From JAGPHI01 sp036661035 (GTDB taxonomy: Bacteria > Bacillota > Clostridia > Oscillospirales > Ruminococcaceae), in assembly GCA_036661035.1 (NCBI GenBank), contig JAVWZM010000041.1, forward strand, positions 1-19,503: DNA of 19,503 nt, written 5' to 3'. Position numbers and translations under genes: made by a program. Below the pieces are notes generated by a model, which did no database searches, had not been told where the DNA came from, and saw only the letters and a list, made by a program, of their open reading frames with translations. Shown here one piece after another: positions 1 to 6,983 of this stretch (position 1 is the stretch's first letter; every line of letters begins with the position of its first letter).

Positions 1-1451
1 AAACGCAGGAATATATTCGCAATTATGTTTGCGAGGAAGATATAAACCGTGTTTTAGAGGAGTTTACCTTAGAAAATATCACGGCTCAGCTTAGCACCGG
101 CGGAATTTATAATATTTTCTACAAGGTACCCGGTGCAAAAGGCAATAAGCTGCAAAAGCAGCTGCGCTTTACATACATAAATAAAGAGTTTTCAAATATT
201 TTAATGACACGCATGGACATTACTGCCGCAGTAGACGCGCAAGAAAAGAAAAACCAAGAGCTTGTAGCTGCCGTTGCAATGGCAGAGCAGGCAAACCGTG
301 CAAAATCGGATTTTCTATCTCGCATCAGCCACGAAATAAGAACACCTATGAACGCAATAATCGGCATGTCGCAAATAGCAAAAAAGAGCCTTGATAACAA
401 GCCCCTCGCTTTTGAATGTATCGACAAATCCCTTTATGCGTCCCAATATTTATTAATTTTGCTAAACGATATTTTGGATATGTCTAAAATAGAAAGCGGC
501 AAAATAACGCTTAAACGCGAAAAAGTGGTTTGTAAGCAATTGCTTGATACCATTGATACCATTATCGGCACACAGGCAAAGGCAAAGGGCGTGCGCTATG
601 TGGTAACGGAAGAATGTGCCTATAAAAGGGCTTATCTCGGCGACGGAATACGGCTGCAACAGATTTTAATAAACATTCTTTCAAACGCAGTTAAGTTTAC
701 CCCTTATGGTGGCGCGGTATACCTAGACATTACCAATACCGTTATAGATGACCAAAACGTAAACATATGCTTTAAAATAAGCGACACGGGTATTGGTATC
801 GGGGCGGATTTTTTGCCGCAAATTTTCTCGCCTTTTTCTCAGGAGCATAGCACAGACAGCATGGGCTATACCGGCAGCGGCCTTGGGCTTGCCATATCAA
901 AAAACCTTGCCGTGCTTATGGGCGGAGATATCCTTGTAGAAAGCACTATGGGCAAGGGCACTGTTTTCACCGTAAATATTCCCCTTGGCGTTTCTTCTTT
1001 TGAGGCGGACACGCCGCCTGAGCAATGCCCTGTAGAGCCTTATGAGGCATACGACTTCACCCATAAAAAGTTTTTGCTTGTGGAGGATCACGAGCTTAAC
1101 GTTATAGTGGCAAAAAAGCTGTTAGAATTTAAAAACGCCCATGTAGATGTGGCAGAAAACGGCAAAATTGCCCTTGATAAGGTATTAGCGTCACCGCTAC
1201 AGGTTTACGACGCTATCCTAATGGATATCCGCATGCCTGTAATGGACGGGCTGCAAGCCGCCGCGAATATACGCACTCTTGAATTTCCATGGGCAAAAAC
1301 AATACCTATTATCGCCATGTCTGCCAACGCATACGATGACGATATTACAAAATCCAAAAGTGCGGGAATGAACGAGCATCTTGCAAAGCCCATTGACGCA
1401 GAGCTTTTGTATAAAACGCTCTATCGGCTTTTACCTAAGAAAGGGGAATAA
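1..1451 (+). CDS. Hybrid sensor histidine kinase, 3' part (5' end outside window)
   Basis: The reading frame is open from base 3, so the gene begins before the window and its sensor end is missing. About 67 codons before the first internal ATG (204) look like the end of a PAS-type sensor, ending in a TRMDIT stretch typical of a PAC segment. A short helical linker follows, then a HisKA H-box (SRISHEIRTP, phospho-accepting His at 330-332). Next is an HATPase with N-box (LQQILINILSNAVKF), G1 (DTGIGI), F-box (FSPFSQ) and G2 (GSGLGL). A C-terminal receiver domain has the acidic pair in LVEDHELN, the phospho-accepting Asp in LMDIRMPVMDG (1224-1226) and the conserved Lys in AKPID. All key residues are present, so it should be active as a phosphorelay kinase passing phosphate from His to Asp. 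The HPt gene three bases downstream is the natural next step. No DNA-binding response regulator is visible. The signal is unknown. Confidence 0.93.
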   Translation, partial: TQEYIRNYVCEEDINRVLEEFTLENITAQLSTGGIYNIFYKVPGAKGNKLQKQLRFTYINKEFSNILMTRMDITAAVDAQEKKNQELVAAVAMAEQANRAKSDFLSRISHEIRTPMNAIIGMSQIAKKSLDNKPLAFECIDKSLYASQYLLILLNDILDMSKIESGKITLKREKVVCKQLLDTIDTIIGTQAKAKGVRYVVTEECAYKRAYLGDGIRLQQILINILSNAVKFTPYGGAVYLDITNTVIDDQNVNICFKISDTGIGIGADFLPQIFSPFSQEHSTDSMGYTGSGLGLAISKNLAVLMGGDILVESTMGKGTVFTVNIPLGVSSFEADTPPEQCPVEPYEAYDFTHKKFLLVEDHELNVIVAKKLLEFKNAHVDVAENGKIALDKVLASPLQVYDAILMDIRMPVMDGLQAAANIRTLEFPWAKTIPIIAMSANAYDDDITKSKSAGMNEHLAKPIDAELLYKTLYRLLPKKGE

Positions 1452-1454
1452 AAT

Positions 1455-1799
1455 ATGGACACGCTGCTTATTGAACTAAAGGGATATGGTGCTGACGTAG
1501 ATGGCGCTATGGGGCGCTTTTTAGATGATGTGGATTTATATAAATCTTGCTTTGCCAGCTTTTTAAATGACGAAGCATTTCAAAAGCTAGGTAGTGCCAT
1601 TTTAAACAGTGATTATGAAAAGGCTTTTGAATACGCCCACACGCTAAAAGGCGTTACCGGAAACATGGGGCTTACGCCTCTTTACAACACCATTTGCACC
1701 ACGGTAGATGTTTTAAGAAACAAAGATTATTCTTCCCTTGATAAATACTACTCCACCATTATGAGCCACTTGAATTGCCTTAAAAATATGCAACTGTAA
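1455..1799 (+). CDS. HPt domain phosphotransfer protein
   Basis: A 114-residue protein made of a single histidine phosphotransfer domain. The HPt motif AHTLKGVTGN contains the presumed phospho-accepting His62, followed by the usual Lys and Gly. The rest is predicted helical, as expected for the four-helix HPt bundle. The ATG lies three bases after the stop of the hybrid kinase, so the two are almost certainly co-transcribed and translationally coupled. In related hybrid kinases the HPt is often fused to the C terminus; here it is a separate chain. It would accept phosphate from the kinase receiver domain and pass it to a response regulator encoded elsewhere. A strong hairpin terminator follows directly. 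Confidence 0.92.
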   Translation: MDTLLIELKGYGADVDGAMGRFLDDVDLYKSCFASFLNDEAFQKLGSAILNSDYEKAFEYAHTLKGVTGNMGLTPLYNTICTTVDVLRNKDYSSLDKYYSTIMSHLNCLKNMQL

Positions 1800-1802
1800 A
1801 AC

Positions 1803-1860
1803 AAACCGGCGGTTTAACTTTGAACATTGTCTATCGTGTTCAAAATTAAACCGCCGGTTT
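1803..1860 (+). terminator. Intrinsic terminator after the kinase-HPt operon
   Basis: Arms 1803-1826 and 1837-1860 pair at 23 of 24 positions around a 10-base loop. The outer 15 bp (aaaccggcggtttaa) are perfect, and the 3' arm ends in GGTTTT. It starts four bases after the HPt stop. The stem begins with AAA and ends with TTT, so it could work in both directions. Confidence 0.85.
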
Positions 1861-2063
1861 TGCATTTATACATATATCTGTTTTTAGCCAAATCCGCTTT
1901 GCTTGTACAATGTGTGTTTAATGCATTTGCTTGGTTAAAAAGCTTATACAATGTGCATTTAATGCACATGTTCGGTTAAAGCTGCTTTGCGAAGCAGTTT
2001 TAGCAAACAAGTCTGTGCGTTTGCTTGTTAAAACCCATTCTATATACGTGTGGGATAATAATT
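1861..2063. other. Gene-free region with tandem 39-bp repeats and small hairpins
   Basis: Between the kinase operon terminator and the end of the deacylase gene there is no convincing ORF. The region holds two tandem 39-bp repeats (1901-1939, 1942-1980), a hairpin ctgctt-tgcg-aagcag at 1982-1997 followed by four T's, and a further dyad agcaaac...gtttgct at about 2000-2023. One of these may end transcription of the leftward deacylase operon, but none has a good T-run on that strand. Confidence 0.6.
1901..1980. repeat. Two tandem 39-bp repeats
   Basis: Units 1901-1939 and 1942-1980 match at 32 of 39 positions with a two-base gap; both start gctt-tacaatgtg and end ggttaaa. The second unit contains a perfect palindrome, atgtgcat-tta-atgcacat. 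It could be an operator pair or a remnant of a dispersed element. There are only two copies, so it is not a CRISPR. Confidence 0.75.
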
Positions 2064-3656
2064 TCATCTTCGCAACAATTCCCCTATAGGCGCATGGGTA
2101 AGGCAATCGCGCTCTAAAGCAAGGGTGCCTTTTACAAAAATATAGTCAAACCCGCTTGCAAATTGCTTTGGGTTTTCGTAGCTTGCCGGGGCGCATAGGT
2201 TTGAAAGAGCAAAAACATTTATATCTGCGTCGTATCCTACCTTTAGCAAGCCTTTGTTTGCAAGCTTATACACCGCTGCCGGCTTTGCCGTCATTTTATG
2301 TATTGCCGTTTCAAGGGGCAAAAGCTGTTTCTCGCGCACATAATCTATCAGCACCTTTGGAAATGTCCCGTAAAGGCGCGGGTGGGGCACGCCGCCTGTG
2401 GGATAAACCGAGTCGGATATAACGGAGCTTAGCTGCGACGCCAAAATGCGGCGCACATCGTCCTCCGAGGTAATAAAATCCACCATGGAAATATTACATT
2501 CCTCGCTTGCAAGCAGTGCGCAAGCCGTATCGCATGGATCCTCACTGCGGATAGCGGCAATTTCCGCCACGGATTTGCCTAGATATTGCTGGTTTTCCGC
2601 GCAAAACATGGACGTACAGCGTATATTTTCCCAGCCGATGGAGTTTACAAGGTTTTCAAAGCTATCTGAAGGCGCGCTGAATATCCGACGCAATTCCTCG
2701 CGGCAAGCCGGGCTTTGCAGCCGCTTTACTATTTGCGACGTTCCGCCCTCCAAGTATTCAGGGGGCAAAATTTGTATAAGCTGTGTAGAGCCTGCCGTGT
2801 ACGGATATACATCACAGTCCACCTGCAAGCCATCGGCGCGCGCCTCGTTTAATATTTCAAGGGCGTGTATTGCGCCGTGCCGCCAATTGCGCTTGCCTAT
2901 GCATTTAAAATGGCTTATATGCAGCGGCACAGATAGCCGCTTTGCAATATCTATCACCTCGTAAAGCGACTTGTGAAACAAATCCCCTTCGCCGCGTATA
3001 TGGGTAACCAGTGGCACAGAATATTCTCGCATAGGCTGCAAAACTTGCACAAAATCGTCTGCGTCATAATTGTATTCAGGCGCATATACAATGCCCAGCG
3101 TTACGCCAAGGGCGCCGCCCTCCAGCGCGTCACGCAGGTGCGCTTTTGCTGTTGTCAGCTCGCTGTCGGTAAGCTTGCCCTTAGCATATCCGCGCGTGGC
3201 GGCGCGCACTGTACCGTTGCCCACACACATGCCCACATTAAGTGGCAATGGGGTTTTATCCACCATCTGCATATATTCGCCAAAGGTTTCAAACTGCTTA
3301 TCACGAGGCGTTTCGCCTATTACAGGGCGCAGAAACGAAAGAATTTCTTCGCGATATTTACCTGGGCATGGCACACAGGAAAGGCCGCAATTTCCATTTA
3401 CAATGGTGGTTAGCCCTTGACGCAATTCCGCTTCGCCAAAGCTTGGCATAAATAAATTTACATCAGCATGGCGGTGTATGTCGATAAAACCCGGCGTTAC
3501 AAGCTTGCCCTTTGCATCTACAACACGCCTTGCAGGCGCATTAATCTGTGGTGCTATTTCTGCAATTTTGCCATTTAACACGGCTAAATCCGCCTTGTAG
3601 GCTTTGTCGCCGCTGCCGTCTGCAATTATTCCGTCTTTTATCAGCAAATCAAACAT
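2064..3656 (-). CDS. N-acyl-D-amino-acid deacylase (D-aminoacylase) family amidohydrolase
   Basis: A 530-residue zinc amidohydrolase, the usual length for D-aminoacylases, which hydrolyse N-acyl-D-amino acids to a D-amino acid and a carboxylate in the cytosol. Visible family marks in order: an N-terminal beta segment (MFDLLIKDGIIADGSG); the metal-binding HxH in PGFIDIHRHAD; the Cys of NGNCGLS, which matches the metal-bridging Cys of D-aminoacylase; THIRGE; LHISHFKCIGKRNW; DVYPYTAGST; SDSVYPTGG with the expected catalytic Asp; and the signature PHPRLYGTFPKVL. The C terminus returns to the beta-sandwich (GYDADINVF). All key residues seem present. The ATG at 3656 has GGGAG eight bases upstream. 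The MFS permease gene ends 46 bases upstream on the same strand, so uptake and hydrolysis of one substrate is likely. The exact substrate (acyl group, D-amino acid, or a related dihydropyrimidinase-like substrate) cannot be read from sequence. Confidence 0.88.
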   Translation of the reverse strand: MFDLLIKDGIIADGSGDKAYKADLAVLNGKIAEIAPQINAPARRVVDAKGKLVTPGFIDIHRHADVNLFMPSFGEAELRQGLTTIVNGNCGLSCVPCPGKYREEILSFLRPVIGETPRDKQFETFGEYMQMVDKTPLPLNVGMCVGNGTVRAATRGYAKGKLTDSELTTAKAHLRDALEGGALGVTLGIVYAPEYNYDADDFVQVLQPMREYSVPLVTHIRGEGDLFHKSLYEVIDIAKRLSVPLHISHFKCIGKRNWRHGAIHALEILNEARADGLQVDCDVYPYTAGSTQLIQILPPEYLEGGTSQIVKRLQSPACREELRRIFSAPSDSFENLVNSIGWENIRCTSMFCAENQQYLGKSVAEIAAIRSEDPCDTACALLASEECNISMVDFITSEDDVRRILASQLSSVISDSVYPTGGVPHPRLYGTFPKVLIDYVREKQLLPLETAIHKMTAKPAAVYKLANKGLLKVGYDADINVFALSNLCAPASYENPKQFASGFDYIFVKGTLALERDCLTHAPIGELLRR

Positions 3657-3702
3657 AAATTAAACTCCCGTTCTCTTTTTGTATGCATGCGCATTGCGGT
3701 AA

Positions 3703-4989
3703 TTATCTTATATTTGCGTGGGAATGTTTGTACAAAAGCCTATATGTCATAAGCACGGCTACGCACAATATGCCGCTTGAGGTAAGCAAAACATTAAATG
3801 TGGCTTCGCCTATTATCGGCGAAAGCAAGGTAGTGATTAACGTACCTGCCATTACTGCAAGCACGCTTGAAATGTTTGCAAGGGCAGAGGTAACCCCAAG
3901 ATATACGGTTTTGCCGCTTTGGGGGCTTTCAAAATACTGCAAATTAAGGCTTGCCGTATTAAACGCGCCGTTGCAGCCCTCTACCGCACACATAATTACA
4001 GGTGCCGCAAACACCGCTGTTTCCTTAGACACAAAGCCCCAGCAAATATATCCTGCCGCCACCACCAGCCCTGCGTTTTGAAACACCTTTTGCCACGAAT
4101 ATCTGTCTGCCATGCGCCCCCAAAGCCAAGTGCCAAGCATTGCCGCCACCGCCGAGGCGATGCCCATGGCTGTAATAAAGGTATGGCTTAGCTGCAAATT
4201 GCGCAACAAATGCACAGGCAAAAACGGCGTGCCAAGGCCTATGGTAAAGGACCATATTATCAGCACCAGTATAAACCCTCGGTACTTGGTATCGCGCAGT
4301 GGCATGGCAAGAGAGGCAAGGTTAAGCTTTGCAGGCGACAGCGACGGCTTTTCTTTCATGGTACACAAAAGCACTGTATCTATTATAGCCATAACAAGGC
4401 TTGTGCCAAAAACGACAAAATAGCCTATGTACGGCTTGCCGCTACTTATAAAATAATCAAGTTGCCTACCCATTATCAGTGCCACAACAGCATTTGTTAC
4501 AGAGCCTATTATTGTTTTAATAGCAAAATACGCGCCGCGCTTTTGCTCAGGCGCTATCTCCATTACCCACCTGTTCAGCCCCGGCGTGATAAACCCTGCC
4601 GCCATAAAAGCAAAAAGGTAAAGCGCAAACATAAACGAAAGCCTTGCGTTTGTAGATTTAAACAATATCGGTGCCAACACAGCAAAGCCAATGGAAAACC
4701 TAAAGCAAAAGCAGCCTATTATTATGGTAAGCTTGCGCCAGCGCAGCTTTTCAAACAGAAACGGCGAAACAAGCTGCAACACACAGCCAAATTGTGGCAA
4801 TGTGGCAACCATGGCGCAAAACGCAGGCGTTGCGCCAAGCAAGGTGAGATAGCCGGCTAAAAAGTTGCCCGTGCCAAGGGCAAACAGCGAGCTTGCTATG
4901 GCACCCTCAGCCAATAATGTGCGCGAGCTTGTGCGCATTTGTGCGTCTGAGGGCGGTGCGGAAGGTACAAATATATTACGCAGTTTCAA
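3703..4989 (-). CDS. Major facilitator superfamily (MFS) permease
   Basis: A 428-residue, very hydrophobic protein with about 12 membrane segments, the standard size for the MFS. The first half opens with GAIASSLFALGTGNFLAGYLTLLG and has a basic cytoplasmic loop (FEKLRWRK). The second half has the MFS loop motif LWGRMADRYSWQK. The start is a TTG at 4989 (protein MKLRNIF), chosen because AGGAGG sits nine bases upstream and no in-frame ATG with a site lies nearby. It precedes the D-aminoacylase gene by 46 bases and should be its operon partner, importing or exporting an acylated amino acid, peptide or related compound. That link is inferred from context; the substrate is not evident. A 16-bp palindrome lies about 60 bases upstream and may be an operator. 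Confidence 0.85.
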   Translation of the reverse strand: MKLRNIFVPSAPPSDAQMRTSSRTLLAEGAIASSLFALGTGNFLAGYLTLLGATPAFCAMVATLPQFGCVLQLVSPFLFEKLRWRKLTIIIGCFCFRFSIGFAVLAPILFKSTNARLSFMFALYLFAFMAAGFITPGLNRWVMEIAPEQKRGAYFAIKTIIGSVTNAVVALIMGRQLDYFISSGKPYIGYFVVFGTSLVMAIIDTVLLCTMKEKPSLSPAKLNLASLAMPLRDTKYRGFILVLIIWSFTIGLGTPFLPVHLLRNLQLSHTFITAMGIASAVAAMLGTWLWGRMADRYSWQKVFQNAGLVVAAGYICWGFVSKETAVFAAPVIMCAVEGCNGAFNTASLNLQYFESPQSGKTVYLGVTSALANISSVLAVMAGTLITTLLSPIIGEATFNVLLTSSGILCVAVLMTYRLLYKHSHANIR

Positions 4990-5047
4990 AAAAAGGCCCC
5001 TCCTGTACTGATTTTACATTAGAGAAGTGCAAAGCTCATAAGAGCGA

Positions 5048-5063
5048 AACGGTCAAGACCGTT
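5048..5063. promoter_or_regulatory. Palindromic operator-like site upstream of the MFS-deacylase operon
   Basis: AACGGTC-AA-GACCGTT has seven-base arms and a two-base centre, about 60 bases upstream of the TTG start of the permease gene. The short centre makes a good RNA hairpin less likely than a protein-binding site. The GGTC-N2-GACC form recalls GntR-type operators, but no regulator gene lies next to it. A clear -35/-10 pair could not be fixed on this strand. Confidence 0.45.
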
Positions 5064-5199
5064 CCCTACAATATACTGTGTTAAATATAGCCACTTGTAT
5101 TTTATTTAAAAGCCCTGCGTGTCAAGACAATTTGCTATACATTGCTCTTTATCTAAAAAGGCGCCGTTGCACTCAAAGCGTGCAAGTGCAACAAAATCC

Positions 5200-5226
5200 G
5201 GGCAGTAATTTGCATAATCACTGCCC
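5200..5226 (-). terminator. Probable terminator after the yedE-tusA-DUF3343 operon
   Basis: gggcagt and actgccc form a seven-bp GC-rich stem with a 13-base loop, about 75 bases past the DUF3343 stop. Read on the minus strand, the stem is followed by GGATTTTGTT, a short T-run. It is a modest terminator by shape. Confidence 0.5.
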
Positions 5227-5244
5227 AGATATAAGTCTTAAATA

Positions 5245-5269
5245 TATTGTATCACAAAAATCTTATTTT
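5245..5269. repeat. Dispersed AT-rich repeat, copy 1
   Basis: The 25 bases beginning tattgtatcacaaaa match 9413-9437 at 24 of 25 positions. The second copy forms part of a palindrome-rich block. This suggests a small dispersed element rather than chance similarity. Confidence 0.6.
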
Positions 5270-5302
5270 GCATCATATTCCGCTATTTTTTGCATAAAAT
5301 TT

Positions 5303-5548
5303 TTAATCATTTTTGCAAAGCTGTTCATATGTATCGTTTGCGCAAATACGATAAACGCTTTCTACATCGGCGTCCATTTGGTCAAGATGCGCCGTGCTTG
5401 CGGTATAGCGCACGCAGGTGCCGCAAGAGGAGCTTAAAACGCGCGGCACAGGCATCATCTGCGATGTAACGTCACACCCACGCAAGCTACGGTCTGTGCG
5501 CAGAGCGGCAAGATGTGTATGAAAGGTAGCCAAGTATTGTTCCATCAT
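5303..5548 (-). CDS. DUF3343 protein, putative Se/S carrier-like
   Basis: An 81-residue protein matching the small DUF3343 family. It has an N-terminal LATFHTHLAALRTDR segment, a central MMPVPRVLSSSCGTCVRY block with the family's conserved P-R-x-x-S-S-S-C-G core, and a C-terminal VESVYRI. The family is found beside TusA/YedF and YedE proteins in anaerobes and has been proposed to carry selenium or sulfur on its Cys; no reaction has been assigned that I can vouch for. A second Cys (CGTC) gives a CxxC pair. The gene overlaps the upstream TusA gene by ATGA, so translation is coupled. The start could be either of two adjacent ATGs (5548 or 5545). Confidence 0.82.
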   Translation of the reverse strand: MMEQYLATFHTHLAALRTDRSLRGCDVTSQMMPVPRVLSSSCGTCVRYTASTAHLDQMDADVESVYRICANDTYEQLCKND

Positions 5549-5748
5549 TTTGTAAGTGTTATGCGGCTATCGCTGCCGTCTTTTGCCACAGCTACCGCAT
5601 ATTGACAGCTTTTGGCAAAGCGTGTCACGTTTTCCACTGCGCACTCGTTGTCTACCAGCACCTCAAGGGAAGTAGGTGCTTCTTGCTTTACCGCCTTTTG
5701 TACCATTACAACAGGCATTGGGCACGAAAGCCCTCTTGCGTCTATCAT
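5545..5748 (-). CDS. TusA/SirA-family sulfurtransferase (YedF N-domain type)
   Basis: A 67-residue TusA-like protein with the signature GLSCPMPVV near the N terminus; Cys9 is the persulfide- or selenide-carrying residue in this family. The selenium-linked YedF proteins known from many Bacillota are about 200 residues, with a TusA domain followed by a second domain. Here only the TusA part exists, and a separate DUF3343 gene follows. A strong site, AAGGAGG, lies inside the end of yedE, and the gene overlaps yedE by ATGA. It likely passes sulfur or selenium, brought in by YedE or released by the desulfurase-like enzyme nearby, to an acceptor. The choice of Se over S is inferred from gene company. 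Confidence 0.88.
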   Translation of the reverse strand: MIDARGLSCPMPVVMVQKAVKQEAPTSLEVLVDNECAVENVTRFAKSCQYAVAVAKDGSDSRITLTK

Positions 5749-6836
5749 TGTTTTTCCTCCTTAGGCAAATTCATAAAGGATATTATCAAAAACACTATAA
5801 GCCCTAATATTACAGCAATTTTGCCTGCCACAGAAAGCCCGCCAACCACCAATTCCTTTGCCTCGTTCATCGCATCGGGGTTGCCTGCAAGGCCAAAATT
5901 ATGTACAAGTGCCGCGCCCATAACCATGCCAAGCACCGTAACTGCCGAGTCGCCATTGCCCTCGCCTGCCAAAATTAATTGGCGTAAAGGGCAGCCGCCC
6001 AGCATCACAGAGCCCCAGCCCACAAGCACCATGCCGAGAAGGTTCCACAAATGTGCGCTATGGGCTATAGGCTGCATTGTAAAGCCAAGACGAAAGTTGC
6101 CCATAATCAAATTGCCCACAAGCACTGCGGCAAAAACTGCAATAAAGCCGTAAAGCAGCTTAAAATCTTTAAACATAAAGCTGTCGCGTATGCCGCCGAC
6201 CATGCAAAGACGTGTTCTTTGTGCAAGTGCGCCAACAATAATCGCTACCACAAGGGCGATAATCATGGGTGCATGCTTAGAGCCGGGGCCTGCCTCACTG
6301 CTTTTAAACATAGCCGGTGCTAAAACAAATAAAGCCAAAAGCCCTGCCATTACAGCCGGCATTACCATGCCCTCTGCCTTGCCCACCTCGTATGCTCGGC
6401 GCAATGAAAAGCCTTTTTTCATAAAGAATATGCCTATTAAAATGCCGATTATAAAGCCCAAAAGGCCTACAAGCGCGTTTAAATCTCCCCCACCAAGGCG
6501 AATAACCATGCGCAAGGGGCAGCCCAGAAACGCCAACGCCCCCACCATTACAAACCCGCCCAAAACAAAACGTATTGCAGGCGACGAGCCTGCCTTTGCC
6601 TTAAACTCCCGTGTGGCAACCGCCATTATAAACGCGCCAAGCACAAGGCCTATTACCTCAGGGCGCACATATTGCACCTTTGCGGCAGAGTGCATGCCCA
6701 CCGCGCCCGCAATGTCGCGCAGGAAACACGCAATGCAAAACCCCATGTTTGCAGGGTTGCCAAGGGCTGTAAGCAGTACCGCGGCAATGCCCACCACGGC
6801 ACCGGCAAGTACAACCATCCAGTTCGCTTTTTTCAT
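5745..6836 (-). CDS. yedE: YedE-family membrane protein, putative selenium (or thiosulfate-type) transporter
   Basis: A 363-residue membrane protein of the YeeE/YedE (DUF395) family, two repeats of about 175 residues with some nine or ten membrane segments. Each half carries a Cys motif: FCIACFLRD near the N terminus, then FLGCPLRMVIRLGGG; TRLCMVGGIRD, then MLGGCPLRQLILAGEG. In the thiosulfate transporter TsuA of this family, conserved Cys residues in the pore relay the substrate, and the paired GCPLR motifs here fit that. The length and the TusA-DUF3343 partners match the selenium-associated YedE subgroup. The ATG at 6836 has AGAGGAG close upstream. A promoter at 6909-6938 and a 23-bp dyad at 6949-6971 lie ahead of it. 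The substrate (selenite, thiosulfate or another chalcogen species) is not proven. Confidence 0.88.
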   Translation of the reverse strand: MKKANWMVVLAGAVVGIAAVLLTALGNPANMGFCIACFLRDIAGAVGMHSAAKVQYVRPEVIGLVLGAFIMAVATREFKAKAGSSPAIRFVLGGFVMVGALAFLGCPLRMVIRLGGGDLNALVGLLGFIIGILIGIFFMKKGFSLRRAYEVGKAEGMVMPAVMAGLLALFVLAPAMFKSSEAGPGSKHAPMIIALVVAIIVGALAQRTRLCMVGGIRDSFMFKDFKLLYGFIAVFAAVLVGNLIMGNFRLGFTMQPIAHSAHLWNLLGMVLVGWGSVMLGGCPLRQLILAGEGNGDSAVTVLGMVMGAALVHNFGLAGNPDAMNEAKELVVGGLSVAGKIAVILGLIVFLIISFMNLPKEEKQ

Positions 6837-6908
6837 TAGTTTTCTCCTCTAACACCATTTTATAACCAAATTCGCCTATTTTTGCACGGCGCATTAGTAT
6901 TACTTTTG

Positions 6909-6938
6909 ATTATATATGCTATCAGAGTTATTTGCCAA
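6909..6938 (-). promoter_or_regulatory. Promoter for the yedE-tusA-DUF3343 operon
   Basis: On the minus strand TTGGCA (6938-6933), an 18-base spacer and a perfect TATAAT (6914-6909) form a good sigma-A promoter. Transcription would start near 6902, about 66 bases ahead of the yedE start. It lies in the 147-base gap after the LysR gene, so the operon need not depend on read-through from lysR. Confidence 0.65.
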
Positions 6939-6948
6939 TCTGTATTTG

Positions 6949-6971
6949 CGATAACAAACTGTTTATTATCG
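6949..6971. promoter_or_regulatory. Probable LysR binding site upstream of the yedE promoter
   Basis: A 23-bp dyad, CGATAA-c-AAAC-t-GTTT-a-TTATCG, with one broken pair. Its centre is about 58 bases upstream of the predicted yedE start point, just beyond the -35 box, where a LysR activator site is normally found. TTGCGATA occurs twice here (6946-6953 and 6976-6983), extending the pattern toward the lysR stop. Confidence 0.55.
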
Positions 6972-6983
6972 TTTATTGCGATA

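Larger units (their letters stand above)
4990..5302. other. Intergenic region between the permease start and the DUF3343 stop
   Basis: This 313-base stretch has no supported gene. It holds the permease ribosome binding site, the 16-bp palindrome at 5048-5063, a hairpin at 5200-5226 and an AT-rich dispersed repeat at 5245-5269. An open frame at 5078-5437 (+) runs antisense into the DUF3343 gene, has no family features and is not supported. Confidence 0.6.

Noticed and set aside
1901..1980. CRISPR array
   Set aside because: Only two imperfect units with a two-base gap, no spacers and no cas genes.
2446..3413. Several rightward frames inside the deacylase gene
   Set aside because: They overlap a full-length enzyme with all its metal-binding motifs and show no family features of their own.
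4210..4860. 216-residue open frame antisense to the MFS permease
   Set aside because: The product is rich in Lys, Arg, His and Cys, typical of a shadow of a hydrophobic gene, and the permease frame is well supported.
6190..6852. 220-residue open frame antisense to yedE
   Set aside because: It mirrors the codon bias of yedE, which has clear family motifs on the other strand; the product has no recognisable domain and no ribosome binding site.
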